Part shown: positions 6,761-11,905 of the stretch, piece after piece
Layout: the number at the start of each line of letters is the position of its first letter
Numbering within the stretch: position 1 is the first letter of the stretch
Source of the DNA: CAYSGL01 sp964520985
Lineage (GTDB): Bacteria > Pseudomonadota > Alphaproteobacteria > Micavibrionales > Micavibrionaceae
Direction of reading: 5' to 3'
DNA length: 44,153 nucleotides
NCBI GenBank assembly: GCA_964520985.1
Contig: CAZFPB010000010.1
Location: 1 to 44,153 of the forward strand
Made by a program: the position numbers and the translations under genes
The notes under the pieces: model-generated
What the model saw: the letters and a program-made list of their open reading frames with translations, nothing else
The model's database searches: none
Told to the model about the DNA's origin: nothing

Positions 6761-7282
6761 TTAGCCAAGTTGACGGCGCTTTTCGTGGTAGTCTCTCACT
6801 AAGGACTCAGCATCATTCAGATTGAGCTGTATAATCTGACCTGATTTAGTTCTATACACATAGAACAAGCCTGGTTGAGCTAAAGCGTCTGGATTAGGAA
6901 CTACTTGAGCTGCTTTAGGACTATAGCCTAAAGGTCTACCACGCTTACGTGGGCTCTTTACTTGGTCTATTTCTTTAATAGCTACTGTCTTGTGTGGCTC
7001 TAAGGCCTGTTTAGCAAGGTCCTTGTGATCATAGTACCATTTAAAGATAGCTTCTTTATTACCACGAGCCTCAACAAACTCACCCGCTCCAATATCTTCC
7101 ATATCATGAAAGAAGATATAGAAATCCTGATTGCTCACAGCCTTACCATGCTTTAACATATAAGACTTAAGAGCCTCTAAGTGGGTATCAGGTGCAGGCC
7201 TTTGCTTATTCTTAAAATGAGATAGCAAAGCTTGAGCGGTGTGTGTTCTTTTAATTGTCTGTAAGTCATCATTCTTAATCAT
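6761..7282 (-). CDS. Hypothetical protein with AT-hook-like segment, 173 aa
   Basis: Not recognised as a family. The N-terminal 90 residues look helical. A basic stretch KSPRKRGRPLG at about residues 109-119 contains the R-G-R-P core of AT-hook minor-groove binders. The last 40 residues (GLFYVYRTKSGQIIQLN...) look like a small beta domain. It is the first gene behind the strong promoter at 7326-7354, after an ATG with an AGGAG ribosome site, so it is probably an abundant early DNA-binding protein (inference). Confidence 0.65.
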   Translation of the reverse strand: MIKNDDLQTIKRTHTAQALLSHFKNKQRPAPDTHLEALKSYMLKHGKAVSNQDFYIFFHDMEDIGAGEFVEARGNKEAIFKWYYDHKDLAKQALEPHKTVAIKEIDQVKSPRKRGRPLGYSPKAAQVVPNPDALAQPGLFYVYRTKSGQIIQLNLNDAESLVRDYHEKRRQLG

Positions 7283-7325
7283 ATAATCTCCTACCTGTTA
7301 TATAGCACATTGTGTGCCGAAAGGG

Positions 7326-7354
7326 ACTATATGTTATATGAGAGATAGTGTCAA
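7326..7354 (-). promoter_or_regulatory. Sigma-70-type promoter, leftward
   Basis: TTGACA (7354-7349), 17-nt spacer, TATAGT (7331-7326), read on the minus strand. The expected start is near 7319, about 37 nt before the ATG at 7282. It would drive the 7282-2913 genes. Confidence 0.8.
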
Positions 7355-7381
7355 TAGATATGTTTAAAGAGTAGTCAGTTG

Positions 7382-7768
7382 TTAAAAGTGTATTACGATA
7401 AAGGTCAAACCACCAGCAGCGGCGCCACCAAACCAACCCATAATATCACTACGGCTTGTGTAGGCATCAAACATCACTTCTTTAGTGACCCCAACTAAAC
7501 CAAGAGCCACAGTTCCAATAAGAGCCGACTGCCAAGGCTTAAGGTAGGTATACCGTGTAAGGAGTTCTGACACTACTAATGTGCCACTAAAGCCAATTAA
7601 CATATGAACTTGTTGTTGTGTGTCTGTCCACCTAAAGTGATCATCTTGAAAATGAGCCCAAGCAATCTCAGGGGATGTTACTGGACATTGTATAGTGCAC
7701 TCTTCTGCATGTATGTTAATAGCATACAATTGTATTATTAAAGCAGACAATATTATTAAGTATTTCAT
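7382..7768 (-). CDS. YfiM-like (DUF2279-type) exported membrane protein
   Basis: 128 aa. Residues 1-21 are a signal peptide ending near IHAEE. The mature part carries a D-x5-H-x3-GF-x2-T pattern (TDTQQQVHMLIGFSGT), two or three hydrophobic segments, then GVTKEVMFDAYTSRSDIMGW, like the H...GF...E...KE..FD blocks of YfiM/DUF2279 proteins. Function of that family is unclear. Two cysteines just after the cleavage site (EECTIQC) may form a disulphide. It lies 1 nt downstream of a 43-aa membrane-protein gene. A lysis or envelope role is only inference. Confidence 0.6.
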   Translation of the reverse strand: MKYLIILSALIIQLYAINIHAEECTIQCPVTSPEIAWAHFQDDHFRWTDTQQQVHMLIGFSGTLVVSELLTRYTYLKPWQSALIGTVALGLVGVTKEVMFDAYTSRSDIMGWFGGAAAGGLTFIVIHF

Positions 7769-7769
7769 A

Positions 7770-7901
7770 TTAGTGTGTCAAGAATAAGACCATATTAGCT
7801 ACACCAAAGAAGATGTTTAAGCCTATTATGACCTTGGATGACTTCTCATGTGCGAAGTAGACAGCTAGGAAACAAATTAGAGCACCAAATAAGTTCAACA
7901 T
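7770..7901 (-). CDS. Two-helix membrane micro-protein, 43 aa
   Basis: The ATG at 7901 follows GAGGTACGT. The sequence contains two hydrophobic stretches, LNLFGALICFLAVYFA and VIIGLNIFFGVANMVLFL, joined by a short charged turn (HEKSSK). It could be a small holin-like or regulatory membrane peptide. It is the first gene after the promoter at 7997-8024 and its folded leader, and ends 1 nt before the YfiM-like gene. Confidence 0.6.
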   Translation of the reverse strand: MLNLFGALICFLAVYFAHEKSSKVIIGLNIFFGVANMVLFLTH

Positions 7902-7923
7902 ACGTACCTCGTTTGGAAACTGT

Positions 7924-7990
7924 ATGGGCGTCAACCTTTGGCTAAGCCGCGCGTTGGTCGTTTAATGCAGTGGTTCAGTCCTGCACCCAT
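7924..7990 (-). ncRNA. Folded 5' leader / candidate small RNA (three-way junction)
   Basis: On the minus strand, ATGGG (7990-7986) pairs with CCCAT (7928-7924), closing a 67-nt domain. Inside, TGCAG (7985-7981) pairs with CTGCA (7970-7966) around a 10-nt loop, and GGC/GCC (7948-7940) lies within a 4-bp CAAC/GTTG helix (7956-7932). The promoter at 7997-8024 predicts a transcript start at the first paired base. It is tRNA-like in outline but too short and without a canonical T-loop. It may be a leader controlling the 7901 gene or a stable RNA. Confidence 0.45.
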
Positions 7991-7996
7991 GATTTA

Positions 7997-8024
7997 AATA
8001 TACCACAACTATAGAATAAGTCAA
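7997..8024 (-). promoter_or_regulatory. Sigma-70-type extended -10 promoter, leftward
   Basis: TTGACT (8024-8019), 16-nt spacer, TATATT (8002-7997), with TGG just before the -10 (extended -10). The -35 overlaps the stop of the 8290-8021 gene. Predicted start is near 7990. Confidence 0.7.
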
Positions 8025-8290
8025 CTAAGCCCTTTATCGTCAGAGTTCTTGTAACTCTCATATAGAGGCTTATCATAATCCCAAGTATCAATATCAGTGA
8101 GCACTACACCATCTTTAGCAGCCTCATTAACCATATAGTGAAACATTCGGTCAACGTCTACACCTAAACCCCAATGTAATTCGGATATTAGTGTATGAAA
8201 GCCCTCGGTATTCCACAAATGCTCTAGATAATCGTCACAGCTCATGTGTGTAATCTCTTTACCCGTCTTAGTGTCTATTATATTACTCAT
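8021..8290 (-). CDS. Hypothetical protein, 89 aa
   Basis: Not recognised. ATG 8290 is chosen because it follows GTGAGGT; upstream in-frame residues would overlap a separately supported gene. The protein is soluble and acidic, with aromatic clusters (WNTEGFHTLISELHWGLGVDVDRMFHYM). It is part of a chain of small leftward genes behind the promoter at 8835-8862. Confidence 0.6.
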   Translation of the reverse strand: MSNIIDTKTGKEITHMSCDDYLEHLWNTEGFHTLISELHWGLGVDVDRMFHYMVNEAAKDGVVLTDIDTWDYDKPLYESYKNSDDKGLS

Positions 8291-8330
8291 ATCAACCTCA
8301 CTTCTAATACCAGAATACCATACTTGTATA

Positions 8331-8471
8331 CTATTGCAACTGTGTCTTTTTGGGCACATAATCGAACAGTCTATCTACAATCATATAGCATATACCTAAG
8401 AATACGATATAGCCACCTGTTAGATAAAACCCATTAAACATTAAATAGATTCCAATTAATACTGTTAACAT
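8331..8471 (-). CDS. Membrane micro-protein, 46 aa
   Basis: The ATG at 8471 follows a strong AAGGAG. The first 33 residues are almost wholly hydrophobic (MLTVLIGIYLMFNGFYLTGG, then YIVFLGICYMIV), giving one or two membrane helices, followed by a basic tail (DRLFDYVPKKTQLQ) likely facing the cytoplasm. The upstream gene stops 1 nt before the start. Function unknown. Confidence 0.6.
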   Translation of the reverse strand: MLTVLIGIYLMFNGFYLTGGYIVFLGICYMIVDRLFDYVPKKTQLQ

Positions 8472-8472
8472 A

Positions 8473-8574
8473 TTAGACTCCTTGAAACCACATATCGGTT
8501 AATAATTTAGTAGTTACTATTTCATGCCGTTTACCATGTATACCAAACCATTTAACTAAGATTCGTTTCAACAT
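8473..8574 (-). CDS. Hypothetical micro-protein, 33 aa
   Basis: ATG 8574 follows AAGAGGTAC. The peptide is basic (MLKRILVKWFGIHGKRHEI...) and amphipathic. Its stop is 1 nt before the next start, and its ribosome-site context resembles those of 8819 and 7901, supporting a real gene. Function unknown. Confidence 0.5.
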   Translation of the reverse strand: MLKRILVKWFGIHGKRHEIVTTKLLTDMWFQGV

Positions 8575-8600
8575 ATGTACCTCTTATCTAAGAGTATACA

Positions 8601-8819
8601 CTATCTATTCACCCTGTAAATGTGTTGAACTTGACACGCCTCATGTTGAGCCTTATAATGTACAGTAATGGGCTTTATAGGCGTTTTAGTGAGATCTGGG
8701 CGACATTGCTTCTTAGGCTGTACACTCTTAGTGTGTACTTGTGTAAGTGCAACTATATAACCAAGCGCTCTAAGCTTATTAGCAGACTCAACGGTAATCT
8801 TTGATACTCTAATCAACAT
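8601..8819 (-). CDS. Hypothetical basic protein, 72 aa
   Basis: Not recognised. ATG 8819 follows TTGAGGCACAT and lies only about 10 nt after the predicted start of the promoter at 8835-8862. The protein is strongly basic, with a helical N-terminus (KITVESANKLRALGYIVALTQ) and a Lys/His/Pro-rich tail. A rightward perfect-consensus promoter (8631-8659) lies inside its 3' half on the other strand, so its mRNA would be opposed by antisense RNA. Confidence 0.55.
   Translation of the reverse strand: MLIRVSKITVESANKLRALGYIVALTQVHTKSVQPKKQCRPDLTKTPIKPITVHYKAQHEACQVQHIYRVNR
8631..8659 (+). promoter_or_regulatory. Perfect-consensus sigma-70 promoter, rightward
   Basis: TTGACA (8631-8636), exactly 17 nt, TATAAT (8654-8659). 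Predicted start is near 8666. It reads through the 72-aa gene in antisense, then through the non-coding region towards 9945, the first gene of the virion unit. It faces the leftward promoter at 8835-8862. Confidence 0.8.
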
Positions 8820-8834
8820 ATGTGCCTCAATACC

Positions 8835-8862
8835 AGATTAACATAGTTTAGTAAAGTGTCAA
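8835..8862 (-). promoter_or_regulatory. Sigma-70-type extended -10 promoter, leftward
   Basis: TTGACA (8862-8857), 16-nt spacer, TAATCT (8840-8835), with TGT directly upstream of the -10 (extended -10). Predicted start is near 8828, just ahead of the 8819 start codon. It would drive the chain of small genes to 8021. Confidence 0.65.
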
Positions 8863-8874
8863 GCGCTAAGAAGG

Positions 8875-8894
8875 ATTCCGTGTATAGGCGTAAA
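8875..8894 (+). repeat. 20-bp direct repeat, copy 1
   Basis: The repeat begins ATTCCGTGTATAGG and ends CGTAAA. An identical copy starts 33 bp further on at 8908. The spacing is close to three helical turns, so the two copies would face the same side of the DNA. The pair sits about 210 bp downstream of the rightward promoter start. Confidence 0.7.
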
Positions 8895-8907
8895 CACTCT
8901 TATCTTA

Positions 8908-8927
8908 ATTCCGTGTATAGGCGTAAA
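8908..8927 (+). repeat. 20-bp direct repeat, copy 2
   Basis: Exact copy of 8875-8894. Confidence 0.7.
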
Positions 8928-9190
8928 GATCTAGGCTATAACCTCCAGATAAAGATAATAAGTAATTGTATTCTTTACTTTATCCTAGAATGTGATATCT
9001 ATTCATGGCTAGTACGATATCAAATACACCTGATGGCGGTCGATAGACCTCGTGGATGGCAATATATTCAAGCGCGTTAACAATCTAACAACATGGAGCA
9101 TAGCGAAGAATACTAATATGAGAAGAAGGAGTACAAACCATAGGGAGATTATTGCCAAGGAGCTTTGGAATACAAGAGGACTCCTTAAAA

Positions 9191-9481
9191 ATGTACGAAA
9201 TCCCGCCCATAAACATCTCCCTATCAGGAACTCTCCATGAACACCCTGACGAAGTCACCTCTCTTGTAATAACTATACCCAACAGGAATAAACAACCACC
9301 TTTCAAGTACTTACAGGACAGCGTAGCGGAGCCCCCCCCCCCCCTGGGTACCCCCCTAGGCGAAGGGGAAGGAAGGGATGTGATGCTAGGTAACCTCCCA
9401 CGAATTTTTTGCCCTTTTCTAGTACTAAACCTTTTTAGTAGACTATCAGGGTCTAAACTCAATCGACCCCAGGGCGGCTAA
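9191..9481 (+). CDS. Doubtful small reading frame, 96 aa
   Basis: An ATG at 9191, 10 nt after GAGGA, opens a 96-aa frame (MYEIPPINISLSGTLHEHPDE...). It passes through the 13-C tract as a Pro run. The opposite strand is also open over most of this stretch (9085-9462), and neither frame shows a recognisable domain. One slipped C would destroy the frame. I list it only so that it is not overlooked. Confidence 0.2.
   Translation: MYEIPPINISLSGTLHEHPDEVTSLVITIPNRNKQPPFKYLQDSVAEPPPPLGTPLGEGEGRDVMLGNLPRIFCPFLVLNLFSRLSGSKLNRPQGG
9332..9344 (+). repeat. 13-nt poly-C tract
   Basis: Thirteen consecutive C residues are followed by TGGGTACCC and another C6. Such a tract is very unlikely by chance in this AT-leaning DNA, is prone to slippage, and may be miscounted in the assembly. 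Confidence 0.9.
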
Positions 9482-9579
9482 TTTAAGATGAACTCACAGT
9501 AGCCTCCCCAACGTGTTGTATTCAGTGCGTTAGCACATGTGACCAGAGTTTACCAATAAAAAACACCTAGGGCTAAAGC

Positions 9580-9616
9580 GACTGGGTGCAACATTTTGGA
9601 ACAAAATGACTGGGTG
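9580..9616. promoter_or_regulatory. Inverted repeat flanked by direct repeats, candidate operator
   Basis: CATTTTG (9592-9598) and CAAAATG (9602-9608) form a perfect 7-bp inverted repeat with 3-nt spacing. It is bracketed by GACTGGGTG at 9580-9588 and 9608-9616. The compound symmetry suggests a protein-binding site. Confidence 0.45.
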
Positions 9617-9639
9617 TGAAAAACGAGTGCGCCAGTTTT

Positions 9640-9661
9640 CTTAACAATATCTTAACAATAT
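9640..9661 (+). repeat. Perfect tandem 11-bp repeat
   Basis: CTTAACAATAT occurs at 9640-9650 and immediately again at 9651-9661. The AT-rich head-to-tail pair could be an unwinding element or an iteron-like site. Confidence 0.6.
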
Positions 9662-9708
9662 TCCTCAATGATATCCAATAGTGCGCACTTCTTCCCCTTT
9701 AACCCCGA

Positions 9709-9860
9709 GTAACTTAGATTGTTACGAACAGTTACTTTAACCAGCTACTTTATTTTGTTACGACTGATATAGACTTACACTGCGATTAGTAACGATCGTC
9801 GAGCTATACTGATTACTAGTTACGGCTGGTTACCTACTCCTAGTACTTACTTACAGTAAC
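9709..9860. repeat. Cluster of eight GTTAC/GTAAC pentamers
   Basis: GTTAC occurs at 9721, 9731, 9757, 9819 and 9829; the inverse GTAAC at 9709, 9789 and 9856. Two pairs are spaced exactly 10 bp start to start (9721/9731 and 9819/9829), one helical turn, in a GTTACG(N4)GTTAC context. About 0.3 copies would be expected by chance in 150 bp. GTAAC also occurs in the 961-1046 array (966 and 981), so one protein might bind both regions. Confidence 0.6.
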
Positions 9861-9932
9861 CATAGCGATATAGTTCCTGACGAGGCGGCGAGTAGGCGAG
9901 TTGCGTCGACTAAGTGCTCCAAGTCAATCCCA

Positions 9933-9943
9933 TAGAAAGTAGT
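9933..9943 (+). promoter_or_regulatory. TAGAAAGTAGT element before the 9945 start
   Basis: The 11-mer TAGAAAGTAGT ends 1 nt before ATG 9945. The same element lies upstream of other late starts (15168, 17680, 20925, 28307). No AGGAGG-type site is present here. Confidence 0.5.
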
Positions 9944-9944
9944 T

Positions 9945-10187
9945 ATGTACGATAACACCCCGATTAAACCTAAACGTAAGAAGCTTAGGAATAAGCATAT
10001 CATCACCATTGACCCTCAGATCTTGAGGTGGCGTAAACTGAGAAATAAGCTCTCTGTGATATCAACCCCTAACACCCCACATAACGCTCAAGAATGCCCA
10101 CCATTGAACGATCAATCAGCGCTTAGTACCCTAGTAGCAACCCCCCTATCCTATGACGATTTAATGAAGAAACTAGGGATAAAATGA
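9945..10187 (+). CDS. Hypothetical basic protein, 80 aa
   Basis: Not recognised. It has a Lys/Arg-rich N-terminus (KPKRKKLRNKHIITIDPQILRWRKLRNKL) and a C-terminal YDDLMKKLGIK tail. It probably binds nucleic acid. It is the first gene of the rightward unit and shares ATGA with the exonuclease gene, so translation is coupled. Confidence 0.6.
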   Translation: MYDNTPIKPKRKKLRNKHIITIDPQILRWRKLRNKLSVISTPNTPHNAQECPPLNDQSALSTLVATPLSYDDLMKKLGIK

Positions 10188-10726
10188 ACCCCCGGGTTTG
10201 GAGCTTCGATCTTGAGATGGATCAACCTAGTGGGAAGATCATTCAAATAGGTGGTGTTATTGGAGATCTCTCTAAAGGGCGTATCTTAACCACCTTTAAT
10301 TATTATATTAACCACCACGACACCCTAAATCCTGATATAATTAAACTTACGGGTATCACACAAACCCAAGTAGATAATGGGTTTGAATTAGGACCTATCA
10401 AAGGTGAGATAGATAAGCTAATTACTCAATATCAATGCTGTAAATCACCTATAGTTTGGGGTAATGGTGACCTCCGTACCCTTAAGTCTCAGGGGGGTAC
10501 TGGATATTTCCAAGATATCCACCGGGAATTAGACATAAAAACCCTACATCAGTTCCTAAGTCTTAGTAAAGGGCTATCTATGAGGGGTGGGTTAGACAAA
10601 TCTCTAGGGCTTTACGGCCTTAAGTTTGATGGAAGACCTCACGACGCTCTAGCAGATGCTAAAAACACCTTCTACCTAGCTTGTAAACTCCAGAAACTAC
10701 TTAAAAACACTGATACTTTAGCTTAA
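10184..10726 (+). CDS. DnaQ-like DEDDh 3'-5' exonuclease
   Basis: 180 aa. Exo I motif FDLEM carries D9 and E11; KLTGITQTQVDNG is typical of the RNase T/DnaQ group; GNGDLRTL carries the third acidic residue; and HDALADAKNTFYL near 150 gives the final His and Asp of the DEDDh set. It would remove nucleotides from 3' ends of DNA or RNA. It is a free-standing exonuclease, separate from the proofreading domain of the phage polymerase (38778). Coupled to the 80-aa gene by ATGA. Confidence 0.8.
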   Translation: MNPRVWSFDLEMDQPSGKIIQIGGVIGDLSKGRILTTFNYYINHHDTLNPDIIKLTGITQTQVDNGFELGPIKGEIDKLITQYQCCKSPIVWGNGDLRTLKSQGGTGYFQDIHRELDIKTLHQFLSLSKGLSMRGGLDKSLGLYGLKFDGRPHDALADAKNTFYLACKLQKLLKNTDTLA

Positions 10727-10747
10727 TAGCAGAAAGATAGTATATAA

Positions 10748-11476
10748 ATGTCTGATATAATGAATTATTACAAGGGTTACTATGAGGCAGCCAAGGAAAA
10801 TGGCTACCATATGGAAAAATGGAAGAATGTTAGTCGAGTCCTCTTCCTAGAACAGTACCTAAAACGGGTAACCCCTACTAATGGCAACATTCTAGACATT
10901 GGCTGTGGCGATATGTACCTATCTACTAAGCTCCCTCAGTTTAATTGGACGGGTTTAGATGCTGCGAGCGCTTACTCTAAAGGTAAAGCTATTGTACATG
11001 ACCTGATGACCACTCCGTACCCAGTTCCGGATTCGTCACAAGACACCGTTATGTGCTCAGAAGTCCTTGAGCATGTGTGGACCCCTAGTGTAATACACCA
11101 GGAAGCCTTTAGAGCGCTTAAACCAGGCGGTCACTACCTTATCTCTACCCCTAACTTCAATAACCTCTCATGGGTATTAAACAACCATAAAGAGGTATTG
11201 TTTGAGGGGACTATGTCTCACCACTATGAACACATTAGATGGTACACCCAGGAGATTCACACGAAGATGCTACAGGATGCTGGGTTTAAGGTTCTTGAGT
11301 ATACAGGTGCAGATGCACATGGTGTTGACTTATTTCAACCCGCCAGGGCAGTTCTATATTATTTTTTCAAAGATACACTAAAGATCCCTATGACTGAAGG
11401 TCAGGTAGACCAACTCCTAGGGCAGATGTTCCCAAAGCATTGTGCCACTATCATGCTACTTTCACAGAAGGTATAA
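10748..11476 (+). CDS. Class I SAM-dependent methyltransferase
   Basis: 242 aa. Motif I is ILDIGCGDMYLSTKL (about 46-60), motif II GLDAAS, motif IV TVMCSEVLEHVWTP, then RALKPGGHYLISTPN, the standard Methyltransf_11 layout. It lacks the NPPY or DPPY motif of adenine/cytosine-N4 DNA methylases, so a small-molecule, sugar or protein substrate is more likely. With two glycosyltransferases in the genome, glycan decoration is a possible theme (inference). The start is ATG 10748, preceded by AGAAAGATAG. Confidence 0.8.
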   Translation: MSDIMNYYKGYYEAAKENGYHMEKWKNVSRVLFLEQYLKRVTPTNGNILDIGCGDMYLSTKLPQFNWTGLDAASAYSKGKAIVHDLMTTPYPVPDSSQDTVMCSEVLEHVWTPSVIHQEAFRALKPGGHYLISTPNFNNLSWVLNNHKEVLFEGTMSHHYEHIRWYTQEIHTKMLQDAGFKVLEYTGADAHGVDLFQPARAVLYYFFKDTLKIPMTEGQVDQLLGQMFPKHCATIMLLSQKV

Positions 11477-11494
11477 TAAAGATATACTATAACT

Positions 11495-11905
11495 ATGAAG
11501 GTGTGTATACAGTGTCAAGAAAAACCCACCCTAGCTAAAGGGCTTTGTAGTACCTGTTATGCTAGGAAATCATACCAGTCTAATAAAGAACATAAACGAA
11601 ATGTTAAACGTAATTGGGCTTTGAATAACAAAGAGAAAGTAACACAGTTAAAACGCAGTAATCTACTTAAACAGTATGGGCTTACCTTAGATCAATATAA
11701 TCAAATGCTTAAATCTCAGGACTTCGGATGTGCTATCTGTAAACGAAAAGATTCTGGACGACCTCGAATGATTAACTTAGTAGTAGATCATAATCATACA
11801 ACAGGAAAAGTTAGAGGTTTACTCTGTTCCCCTTGTAACGTTGCAATTGGCATGGTTAAAGAGTCCATAGACATCTTAAATCGAATTAAAGAATACCTAT
11901 CATGA
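11495..11905 (+). CDS. HNH endonuclease, endonuclease VII-like
   Basis: 136 aa. An N-terminal zinc knuckle (CIQCQEKP, then GLCSTCYARK) precedes the Endonuclease VII core: CAICKRK, LVVDHNHTTGKVRGLLCSPCN, with the DHxH and paired cysteines holding zinc. It is related to the gene at 32754 (shared DHxHxTGKxRGLLC). It shares ATGA with the large terminase gene and looks AT-rich, so it is probably a homing-type intruder next to an essential gene, though a resolvase role in packaging is possible. Confidence 0.8.
   Translation: MKVCIQCQEKPTLAKGLCSTCYARKSYQSNKEHKRNVKRNWALNNKEKVTQLKRSNLLKQYGLTLDQYNQMLKSQDFGCAICKRKDSGRPRMINLVVDHNHTTGKVRGLLCSPCNVAIGMVKESIDILNRIKEYLS

Larger units (their letters stand above)
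8863..9944. other. Largest non-coding region; repeat-rich control, origin or packaging candidate
   Basis: About 1.1 kb lies between the leftward accessory block and the rightward virion unit. No convincing gene was found; overlapping frames at 9085-9481 are doubtful. It holds a 20-bp direct repeat (8875, 8908), a 13-C tract (9332), a 7-bp inverted repeat flanked by direct repeats (9580-9616), a tandem 11-mer (9640-9661) and eight GTTAC/GTAAC pentamers (9709-9860). Position and repeat density suggest a replication origin, transcription control region or pac site. Confidence 0.55.

Noticed and set aside
7922..7992. tRNA-like sequence (TGGG...GGTTCAGTCC...CCCA)
   Set aside because: Total length is about 65 nt, the T-loop would be 10 nt instead of 7, position 58 is not A, and no clear anticodon arm exists. 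It is kept as a folded leader, not a tRNA gene.
9085..9462. Minus-strand open frame of 125 aa
   Set aside because: It has odd composition, no ribosome site and no recognisable domain; it opposes another doubtful frame over the poly-C tract. Both probably reflect chance openness.
10738..10750. TATATAAATG, resembling a T4 late promoter (TATAAATA)
   Set aside because: It is a single occurrence that includes the start codon, and no T4-like sigma or clamp-loader genes are present.
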